DNA of 64,000 nt from assembly GCA_019916065.1 (NCBI GenBank), contig CM034233.1, positions 53,871,947 to 53,935,946 of the forward strand. The letters are read 5' to 3'. Of this stretch, positions 54,901 to 64,000 are shown piece after piece. Source of the stretch: Vitellaria paradoxa. Its lineage: Eukaryota > Streptophyta > Magnoliopsida > Ericales > Sapotaceae. Every line of letters starts with the position of its first letter. Positions within the stretch are counted from its first letter, which is position 1. Under the pieces are notes generated by a model, which made no database searches, had not been told where the DNA came from, and was given only the letters and a program-made list of their open reading frames with translations. The position numbers and the translations under genes were made by a program.

Positions 54901-56354
54901 CTACTCTACTCCCTAGTATTATTTTCACCTATGTGACCTTTTAGTTTGGGGGTGGACCAAAGTGGCTTTATATATCTATCATTCATTTTTCTTATGTCAG
55001 GATATTGTTATGCTTCTCCCACGCTTCCATGCACACTACAGACTCACTTAGTTTAGTGACACATTGGGGACAATGTGTAATTTTAGTTGAGGGGTGGCAC
55101 GTAGTAGCATAAGTAGATTATATTACGTAAAAGTTTTTCAAAAATAAAGCAAAATTTGAACTTAGAGACCTAATTGGGAAAAGAAAATGTAGTAACAAGA
55201 TTTCGAGTTATCTTAAGTTCGTATTAACTGTTGGAAAGATGAATGGTTTGATTTCAGTTTCAGATAAGCAATGAGATTCAGAATGAAACTAAACCTTTTG
55301 AAGCACATTAAGAACTTGACATTGTTAAAATGAAAGTGTGTTAAGTGATCGAACTCATAAGGATTAGTTGTCTAGGTATGTCAAAACATAGATGGAGATT
55401 CGCTAACCCTACGTTCAGTGAGTTTTAGAGCCTTATCTTCTTGATATGAGGGATTACATGAAATCTTTACTTTTCTTTCATCTCACATTTTTTTTGGCTT
55501 CATATACACTAGATTGTTTTGGTATTACATGCACAAGGTATTTTGTTCAGCACACATGGTTAAATTGATGTCTCTAAAAGATGTTTTTAGCCTTTAGAGT
55601 GATGTTAGGCCATCTTTAAAATTTTTGAAGCCTATATCCTTTCTCTCATTACATTGCCTTAAAAGCCAATTTGAAGTTGAAAAAAAATAATAAATAAAAT
55701 TTTTTTCTTCTGATTAACCACAATGGATATAACCCTTAACCTTAGTTGTTTAGGTGAGCCAACCCTTGCATGTTATGGGATTCTGGTACAATCTATTTGA
55801 GTAAAGTAAATAAGGGAGTAAGGAGAAAATATAGAATGGCTAAGGAAGAAGAGATGTATGATTTGTTGGGACTTGTACATTTAAAAGCTACATCTATCCC
55901 TTGAAAAAAATATCATATATTTGGGATAGTGCATTTCAGATAGTCATTGTTATTAGTCTAATAAAAAAAATCATGTTCATAAGTAATAAAGCTTCAAGTG
56001 TTGATCCTAAAGTTTAGTGTGTAAGAAAGTGGAAAAGGAGAAGTTGGAAGATGATAAAGTGATGCACTTCATATTCAATTCCCATGATATTGCACTTTGA
56101 ATTTCATACCTCTCATTTGTAAACCCAACACCCCATGGCCAAGTTACAATCTTGTAAAAGGCCTAATTGACTTTAAGTGAAGAGCATTTGTAAGAACATT
56201 GATGGGACTTGTGTGTATGTTGAGTAAAATTACCTTAATAAAAGCATGAATACATCCTTCTATGAAGCTACACTCAAATATTTTAAATTTTTTCTATTCA
56301 CGTCTTAAATAGGTCTAATGCATAATTTGTTTTGCATTTGGTTGACTTTGAACC
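54901..56354 (+). other. noncoding 3' region of the old Athila element
   Basis: Contains the conserved block 55031-55096 (CACACTACAGACTCA, GGGGACAATGTG, TTGAGGGGTGG) and TTTGGGGGTGG (54945-54955). The later sequence follows the order seen in TR-GAG p at 50980-51700 (for example GATGTTAGGCCATCTTT at 55599-55615). No LTR end was found. Confidence 0.6.
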
Positions 56355-57000
56355 ATTTCTTTGCAAATAGGTATGGTTGGGCAATCATCTGTGCGATGTG
56401 TCTAACTATCGCACATAATGTAATAAACATTCGCTACAGGTTCTTAGATAAGGCGTGTCCTTCTTAATCTCGAGAGTCTCCACTTCTCTTGTTAATGCTG
56501 CTAGCCTTGCTCTAAGGTCATCAGATTCACTCAATTGATGAATACCCCTATTTGGCGAGATACTAGTAACTTGAGTATGTTGAGGCCTTGTGGTGTCCCA
56601 TGTTTGTACATTCTCAACTAAGAATTCAAAGTATTCTTAGTCTTCCTCTGGAGTTTTGTCATATAATTGTTTGTTGCACATAGTTTCCACGAATTGTTTG
56701 AGTTATGGCATTAGTGATCCAAAAAGGATACTTACAAGATGCCAGGTTTCAAATCCTTGATTAGAGCAAGAATATAACAGCATTTTAAACCTCTCCCAAC
56801 ATTGGTAGAATGTCTCTCCTAGTTGGGAAGCAAAGCTCAAAACCTAATGTTGAATGGCGTTAGTTCTATTTAGGGGAAAGAATTCTTTAAGAACTTTGCC
56901 TATGACTCATCCCATGTACGAATGGAATTTGGTTACAAAAAATCAAACCACTGGGTTACCTTGTCCTTTAATGAGAATGGAAAAAGTTTGAGGAACCGCC
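56355..57000 (-). pseudogene. inverted Athila-type gag fragment
   Basis: The reverse strand matches 37450-38110 of the Athila gag: TFYQCWERFKMLL, a PEEDYEYFEFLVENVQTWD segment and RARLAALTREVETLEIKKD. It keeps longer open stretches than the plus-strand copy. No PBS or LTR of this copy is next to it. Confidence 0.8.
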
Positions 57001-57683
57001 CAAATCAGTTGCTTGTTTTGCAACTTCTCAAATTAGAGCTAGCTTCTTGGATCTTCTTTGTTAGACTTTTTGGTCTCTGTTTTAGTTCCACAGTCGCTGC
57101 TTCTTTGGTTTTTTTTTTTTTTAATTTTGAAGTTCAAAATTTGAAATTCATTAGCTGTGAAAACGAATTTAAGTGCATTTTGTCTACTGGGATTAAAATC
57201 GAGAGAAAGAAAAAGAGAGAGAGAGACAATACGGAAGAGAGAAAAAGAAACAAAAAAGAGAGGGTCACAATGAAACAATTTTAATTAATCCAAATGTCAT
57301 CTAATTAACTTCACCCAACAATTTGCTTCCCAAATTAATTATAACGTAAATGAGGTACTAATCAGTCTTATCAACGCTTTTTCACATAGGAAACTAAGAT
57401 TTAAGAGTCAAATTAACTGCAAGGCAATAATTGTTCTATACAAATGCTTTGTTAATTGTTACTTTTCACTTGCCCTTAACATCTTGTATAATTATTGGAT
57501 TAATTACATTTACACCTCTAAAATTTTTCAAAAAGTTACGTTGCACTCCTTAATTATATAATAATATAAAATAGCATAAAAATCACAAATAAATTACAAA
57601 ATGATCTGACTATAATTTATAATAATTAGAAAATATACATTCAAGAGCAAGAACTCCACAAATAAGCTCTTTTGATTGTTTAA
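57001..57683. other. AT-rich spacer
   Basis: It has a T run (57107-57122), a GA-rich stretch (57198-57245) and plain AT-rich sequence. The short frames on both strands look accidental. Confidence 0.5.
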
Positions 57684-57696
57684 GCTTTGATACCAA
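57684..57696 (-). other. primer-binding-site-like motif, tRNA-iMet type
   Basis: Minus strand TTGGTATCAAAGC with one change from TTGGTATCAGAGC. On its upstream side TGATAAAATTATACAC (57698 onward, plus strand) could be the 3' edge of an LTR, but no second copy is in the window. Confidence 0.4.
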
Positions 57697-59526
57697 GTGA
57701 TAAAATTATACACACACTTCAAATAGTTTCATAAACATCAACATATTATAAAGAAACACTTATATACTATAAATGTTAAAAGATTTCCACTCATGTATTA
57801 TAAATGTTTTAAGATTAAGAAACACTCTTTTATTTTATGATTTCCTCTTTTTAATTTCAAACTGTTTTTTTTCTTGCATCTATAATAGTATTTATTCACA
57901 AAACATCCAACTTTCTAATTTTCCTTTAGAATTTTATCATAACATAATTTGCCTTCACTAGATTTTGAGGAACTAATTTTTTAACTTGTTTATGTGCCTT
58001 TCTTTGTAGACAACTTTCAATTGTGGTTTGTAATAAAAACTTATTCTTAATCTTAAAGAGTCCAAATTACCCTTTTTTTAAGTGTTCCAGATATCGTTTT
58101 TCACATATTTTTTGTTCCATAAATTTGAGAGTATATGAAAAAAATTATTCTTGTGTTAACATCCACAAATATTTTTTATGTAGTTTTAAAAAATCTGTGT
58201 ACTTATAGATAACACACAATTTTAATTTTAATAAAATATAGTTTGCCTCTTTTTAGTGCTTATTTAAAGATATAATTTCACCAAAATCTCTTTTAATATA
58301 TGAGGAAAAATTTAAAAATATTTTCCCAAAATCATAACATCTATCTTTTTTAAGTAAAATGGAATTTTTTTTTTGTTTTTCCCTTTATACCCTCTTTTGA
58401 TCCTTCTTAAACTTTTAACTAAGCTTAGAACATTTTCTGTTAGTATTATTGGTACATAGTTTAGGAATCTTTTCTATACAATACTTGTACCGATTCTTCT
58501 ATGGTACTTTTATAATATCTTGAATAAACATCATTAATTAGGTTTGGATATATCTCTTATATTTTAGAAGATTGGGTTCTTTTTCCTCTTTTACATAAAT
58601 TTCTTCTACAAAATGACATTCGGATATTTCTTTAACCAATAGATCTTTAAAGGAAGGTTTTTTTTTTTTTTCTTTTTTGTCAAAAACTAGTTTAATCTCT
58701 AGATCATGATTTAAATTATCTAACTTTCCTATTTTCATTTTTCCTAGTATTTTATCCAGATTTAGAGTTTTATCATGATTTCTTACCAATTCATCATCTA
58801 AAACTAAACTAATTACCATTTCAGTCTCAGATCCCGAGTCATTATTATTGTTGATTCTTCTCTTAGTTTGAGTGTTTCACCATTTTTGTTATGCAATACT
58901 CATTGTCTAAGTTTTCAGAATCATAATCTATAGAAAAAAACATATTCATAGTTTTTGAATAAATTTTCATGTTTATTATAAAAAAGTTTGCATCTTATTT
59001 AGCAATTTATCTCTTTCTTTGACATTATTTCATCCTTACATTTACATCTCCACTATTCTAATATTTCCTTATTAGCTTATAAGTTTTTATCAATTTTTTC
59101 TTAGTAGTCTCTTTTACCACCAATATTTCATCAAAACCTCTTTTTTCTCCTTTGTATAAGGTTGGAATTTTATCGTCTTTAGTTATTTGAAGTCTATTTG
59201 ATAAGCCAGAATAGTCTTTGTCGACTATTGATTCTAGCAAAGTTTTTTTATTTGTAGGTAGGTATATATTATTTAATTTACCTTTTGTTTTATTTATTAT
59301 ACCTATTACTTTTAGCACACTATCTTATAGAAAATTTAAAATTATAGTTATATTTAAGATCCACGATTCCTTTTACGAATCGTAAACTTGATACTCAAAT
59401 GCCTTTTTATTATTTTATTTTACACATAAAAATCCTTTATTTCCACTGCTACTCATTTTCAATTGTTTATTCATAAAGGCCTTTACTCAAAAACTCTGTC
59501 CTAGCTTAAACAGTCCTAAGGATGCC
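57697..59526 (-). other. AT-rich region with short minus-strand coding-like frames
   Basis: 57697-58537 has no gene. 58538-58819 and 59058-59318 are Lys/Glu-rich minus-strand frames (for example LDKILGKMKIGKLDNLNHD; GEKRGFDEILVV), with YVFSIDYDSENLDNEY between them in another frame. They could be parts of one decayed protein. I do not recognise it. Confidence 0.3.
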
Positions 59527-60390
59527 TAACTGTCACACCTCTAATTTATAAATCAAGGCGCAACTTGAACACATACAATCCATAGTCAATAAGTAAACTA
59601 AATCCATAATTAGAGCGATACCACAAAACAAAATAAAATAAAATAAAACTAAACATGTTGTTCTAAAATAATAAGTTAAGGCTCCACAGCCTGTACAACT
59701 CTATCGAAATCGATATATATGATAGATATAAAACCCTCACATATGTAATAGTAATCTCTTAAAATATAAACAACTAATCAAAAACAAGTCTAGAGTAGTT
59801 ATGTCTCATGACTTGATTATCTAGCTTGCCCATCAAGTATAGTCCTATCCGAACCTACAATGACATTTGTAGGTGAGTAAGTACCACCATAATGTACTCA
59901 CTATACAACATTTCAAATAATAATAATACCCTAACATGCCACTATTCTGAATTATATGTATATTTATTATTTAAAATTTAAATGAAATGGATAACAACAT
60001 CAACTAACTTAATTTTACCTTCAACCAAAAATTATAATCCATCAACTATACAGTTACAGATATAAAGTAAATTTAGATTTTAGTGTGACTAAATTGCAGC
60101 CATAGTGTCAATTCATATTGCACCATTCTTTGGTGCCTATATTCAGACCTAAGCTATAAAAAAAATGCCCCCTAGCATCTATATTTGCCGACTAACCAAA
60201 TAAATTACTTACCCCACATAAACATTTGCCTTGTTATTTGGTTTTTATCCTACTAATGCTATAACCAATTCACAATCCCCACGCATAGCTAAGGATCTAC
60301 CCAAGTAACATACCATCCTCCTCTTAGAGTTCTACGATCTATTCAAATAAACCTAACAACAGCTAAAGAACTGATGATAAAGCAAATTTG
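59527..60390 (-). repeat. probable gypsy LTR fragment
   Basis: Minus strand ends ...GAGGTGTGACA at 59527. Inside are CTACAATGACATTTGTAGG (59859-59877) and GTGAGTAAGTACCACC (59873-59888), a composition and word pattern like chromovirus LTRs, as in the LTR at 11969-13336. No partner LTR or PBS. Confidence 0.35.
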
Positions 60391-61649
60391 TGAGTCACAC
60401 CCAGATCACGTGCAACCATCCTTCAATGTGAATTGCTGGATTTTAACGTAAAACATCGGTGTGATGCCTGCCAAAAAACTTTGATGCTTAAGTTAGCAAA
60501 GAATTTTGTCTAAATTTTGGAAAAGTTTTAGTACGAAAAATGGAATACCTTATGGTATTTAGTTGAAGATGGCATGATTTTTGGAAGCAAATATTTGCAC
60601 AATTATGGAATATAAAAGAATTCCATGATTGTTGCCCCCGAGTCATGGGATAAACTATTATGATTTGGTAAGGATTGCTGATTCTGGCGAGAGAATCTTG
60701 AAGTATCCCACAACTGAGCCATGAGCCTCACTCAGTATATCGTGATCGGGTGGACAACTAGTAGGAAGTTGACCTAACCTACTTGGCAGCCCGACTGATT
60801 CGGTACCTTTTGGAAGGCCTTTGGGCTCAGTCAGGAATTGTTCCTATCAGATGCCCCCCAATCCCTTGGTTCCAAATTAGGCCTAGGGGAATCTGGTGAT
60901 TAGCCATCCCTCAAATTATTTGCAAATTAAATGTGCAGCAAGCGCCATAATGACGATGACAGCTAAATGGCATGCGCCTTCACATCCTTGCCACGCATCA
61001 ACCAGGGGTTAATTTTCAAACTGCTGCATGAATAAATGATTGTGGTTCATAAAATTCATCATACTTGAGTAAATCTAGACTGTTTATTTCGAAAAATGGG
61101 TTTATATCTTGGTAGTTCATCTTTTTTGGCTCTTCACTTGCACCTACCAGATGTTTTGGAACTCCATCATTTCTTTGCGTTTGAAGCTCTCAGTTTTAGC
61201 ATCTTGGTGGTGATTCCCTCCTCATTTGGTAAGATTGCTGTTTTGTTTGTGTTTGTTTCTCCATATTTTCATTTTATGCACTGGCTATTACCTGTGACTC
61301 TTGGTATTTAGAGAGAGAAAGAGAGAGAGAAAACTCCATTTTCTAGTAGAATTCATAGGAAACTCTAGGTTTGTGAGATTAATCTACTGGGTTTTGTTGT
61401 TTGAGCATTTTACTCGTAAGTTTAGTAACTTAGAATACCTATACATAATGAGTTGTCATTGACTAGTGCGAGCTTTCCCCAGAATCAAAAGGAACCAATT
61501 TAGAGGATCTCACCAATGTTAGGTGAGATACCTCTAACATTGCTTCTATAGGTGGCTCTAGGCCACCGACTATTAGTGCTCGAAGCAGGGCCATCTTGTA
61601 GTGAAATGGTCATCCTTGGTGAGAGAGAGTGGGCATTAGGTCTACCCTT
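60391..61649 (+). other. upstream region of the Transposase_28-like pseudogene
   Basis: More GC-rich than its surroundings (60700-61010), without a clear ORF. A GA microsatellite (61312-61331) lies in what would be the 5' leader. Some frames near 61440-61640 may be decayed first-exon sequence. Confidence 0.35.
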
Positions 61650-63530
61650 GCCATGATAATGTGAGAAAGATACTTTCTACCTGTGAATTTTCACACCAAA
61701 CCACTTATAGAGTTCCCTAAATGCAGACTGGGCTTGTTCGATCAAGGGGGGGAATCACTTTGTATGAAGGTGCTCTGGCAAGTAGCTTTTGGTTCCCTCT
61801 AGCTAGGCCCATTTGGGAAGTACTGAGCAAACTTGATCTGTTCCCTGGTTAGATCCAACCAAACAGATGGAGAAACTTGATTAATTGTGCAGTTTTACAA
61901 AAGGCGATCACCAATCATGATCTAACAGCAAATGAGTTCCTTTACTACTACAAGCTTACCAAGAAAGGAACTAGATGGTGGCACTTTTCTGCTAGGCAAA
62001 AGGAGTTTAACTTGGTGATAAACATGCCCTATCCAACAAGGGCTAGAAGGACAAGTTCTTTTACTTGTTCGGTGAGGGTAGGAAGTTTTACCCATAGGAG
62101 ATTACTGAAGACAAGGCTGTTCAAGCTCCTAAGAAGTGGGGATGGCCATCAAGACAGGTATGTCGAGCTCCAATAATGTTATTTCTTTTCCCTTCTTTTT
62201 CTTTTTCTTATTTTTTTTAGTAATCTTGGAGGTCTGACCTTCTCTTTTATGTTGCCTAGCCCACACCAGACTTGATCTAACCTGGGAGCAATGCAAAAAA
62301 GTTAGGATTGTTCAAGAGCACAGGATAATGATGTAAACCTATTGGTGATTGTCGAGAGCTTGGCACCTATTTACTTGTACCAGAGCCAAGTAAAGCAACT
62401 TTAGTGGCAGAATGTGAGAGAATTAAGTTTTAAGTTTCTTCTTTTCCTCTTTTAATGCTTTTACTAATTCATTTATTTTTTTTATGCAGATCGTGATCTC
62501 TTTGCAGAAGACTCCGCCGAAGATATAAGCTTTAAACCCATGAGGTTCAAGCAAATTGGGAGGAAGTCTTTGAGCTCTAAACCACCCTCCAAGAAGGCAA
62601 AGTTCACTATTGGGGGACCCTCTAGAGTTTTACCTTTAGAGTTGGAGACCTAAATTAGGGCAGGCCCCCCTCATCATTCTCAAGAATCTCTAAGAAGGAA
62701 CTACCTCTGCTTCCTCCCGAAGACTTGGGAGTTGTGGAGTTTCTTCCCCCGATTGTCCTTCTTGACCCATATACCAAGCCACCCAATGTGATTGATGACA
62801 TGAACCTCACCTTTTGTAGGATGAAAGCTGCGGTGATTGAAGATAATGTAGCAAGGGCAAGGGAAATGTCAATCACTTAGCTTGCAAAGAATATAAGACA
62901 TGACATGCTCAAGGTATCCTTAAATATGCAAAGTTTTTGTTTACAGTTTATTTTTCATTCTTCATGATTTTGACATTGTTTTGTTGTTTAGGCCATAACA
63001 TGGGCCTCGTGCTTGTCCACCTAGTACATGAGCTCGAAGAAGGCTCTTGTTGAGGAGTCAAAGAAGAATGAGGTGCTTCAGATAAAAAGCTGGAAGCTAA
63101 ATGAAAAGCTAGTGAAAACCTAGACTTAAAGGGAACTTGCTCTAGTCAAGAGTGGGACTGCATTGGCCGACCTAATGGAGGCAAGGGCCAAGTGCGAGGC
63201 TTTTGCCTAGTCCTTGGCAGCTGAGGTGGCTCTAAAGGAAGAAGTCAGGAAGAAGGCCAAGGAAGCCATGTGAAAAGTCACCAAGCTCTCTCATCAGTTG
63301 GAAGATGCTTAGGTGAAGGGCCATGGAGGACTTTAAAAAGAGTGACAATTTCCAGCTCTTACTTAGCCTAACTTATATTTAAGGCTACAATAACACCAAT
63401 GGAAAAGTTACTGAGTTCTCCCCCAACCTCGACCTTTCAATAGTGATCTTTGGTGGTAACTTTACCTTAGGCAATGAGGATGATCAGGGCAAAAGTGCTA
63501 CAGTTGGCAATGATCAATCTTAGGCTATTT
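61650..63530 (+). pseudogene. decayed intron-containing gene, 'putative gypsy type transposon' (Transposase_28-like)
   Basis: Exon-like sequence reads LYEGALASSFWFPL-like pieces (broken frames), WRNLINCAVLQKAITNHDLTA-type sequence, EFLYYYKLTKKGTRWWHFSA, FNLVINMPYPT and KDKFFYLFGEGRKF, the conserved core of this plant family. Candidate introns with GT...AG ends: 62158-62220, one ending at 62489 (TTTATGCAG), and 62914-62991. A coiled-coil tail follows (VEESKKNEVLQIKSWKLNEK, EVALKEEVRKKAKEA), then DFKKSDNFQLL and NLDLSIVIFG, typical of the C-terminus. In-frame stops are frequent. The family name suggests gypsy, but introns argue against a retrotransposon ORF. Confidence 0.55.
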
Positions 63531-63759
63531 GAGCTTGGCCTTTTTTCTTTTTTTTTTTTTTTTATCTCTTCTTCTTGTAACCCTCTTCGTAACAGTGTAA
63601 GAACCTTGGAAGTTTTTTACCATGCTAATAAAATTTCTTTTCTTTTTTTTTCATTGTTTCTTAATGGATGGATAATCTTTTTCCTCATGTACATGTATAT
63701 TTATACTTTGCTTTTTCAAGTATGAATATTCTGGTCTTTTTGGCTCATTTGGCCTCATG

Positions 63760-64000
63760 GCCCAACTTCGTGCGCTTCCTTTTAGCTTAATTTCATAAGC
63801 CGAGCACACTTGTTACACCCAGCTCAGTCTTATAAACTGAGTAGGCATACTTATACCTTGTAGGACTGGTTGCGTGAGCCACTTGGGTCTGCTTAGTCTT
63901 GTGGGCTGAGCAGCCATTTTCCTACTTGCTCGATCTCGTGAGCCAAGCAGGGTTACTTTGGCCTTTATAAGCCCAACCATGTGAGTCGAGCAGTGGAACT
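63760..64000 (+). repeat. degenerate tandem repeat with GTGAGCCGAGCAG core
   Basis: At least five imperfect units of about 45-50 bases with words such as ATAAGCCGAGCAC, GTGGGCTGAGCAG, GTGAGCCAAGCAG and GTGAGTCGAGCAG. The array continues past the window edge. It follows the pseudogene, after T-rich sequence with AATAAA (63626-63631). Confidence 0.6.

Noticed and set aside
57684..59318. Minus-strand ORFs followed by an intergenic stretch and an iMet-type primer site, an order also seen in endogenous pararetroviruses
   Set aside because: No movement, coat, protease or RT motif was recognised, and the primer-site motif alone fits an LTR element equally well. A translated search against Caulimoviridae would decide; a hit with conserved RT or zinc knuckle would revive the idea.

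Overview
The window is plant nuclear DNA, most likely from a flowering plant (a eudicot is my guess). It is made almost wholly of nested and decayed LTR retrotransposons. Ty1/copia and Ty3/gypsy elements (chromovirus-like and Athila-type) carry tRNA-iMet-type or Athila-type primer sites, AT-rich spacers and heavy C/T transition decay. I find no intact host gene, rRNA, tRNA or CRISPR array. This looks like repeat-rich, probably heterochromatic, intergenic sequence.

Layout. 1-2565: LTR and gag of a gypsy element on the plus strand, cut off. 2566-13336: a related gypsy element on the minus strand (INT, RNase H, RT, PR, gag, PBS, LTR), joined tail to tail with the first. Its gag holds a gag-only copia element (6214-11272, called copia 1). 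13337-36120: a minus-strand, Athila-related, gag-only element (TR-GAG b) sitting in the LTR of the gypsy element. It carries two further copia insertions: copia a (16695-26387, all pol domains plus an accessory ORF, perfect target duplication AGCAC) and copia c (26843-32678, target duplication CTCCT), in which gag is inverted relative to pol.

36574 to about 56350: an old plus-strand Athila-type element with gag, PR, RT, RNase H, INT and a second ORF. It is interrupted by a solo LTR (39186-40854, duplication ACAAG), a hAT-type MITE (41672-42454) and a second gag-only element (TR-GAG p, 46859-53975). 56355-57000 is an inverted Athila gag fragment. 57001-60390 is AT-rich, with a minus-strand primer-site motif and an LTR-like fragment. 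60391-64000 holds a decayed gene with introns that resembles the 'putative gypsy type transposon' (Transposase_28) family, followed by degenerate tandem repeats.

The copia elements encoded the usual capsid/protease/integrase/RT-RNase H set on one strand. The TR-GAG elements keep only gag, PBS, PPT and LTRs, so they would need enzymes from an Athila-type partner. The most unusual signal is a similar accessory module (palindromic TATA-like box, pyrimidine-rich leader, then an ORF of the putative plant transposon protein type) placed after pol in two unrelated elements: copia a and the old Athila. In the Athila copy a candidate 5'-leader intron is also visible. All calls come from reading the sequence; no database search was run.
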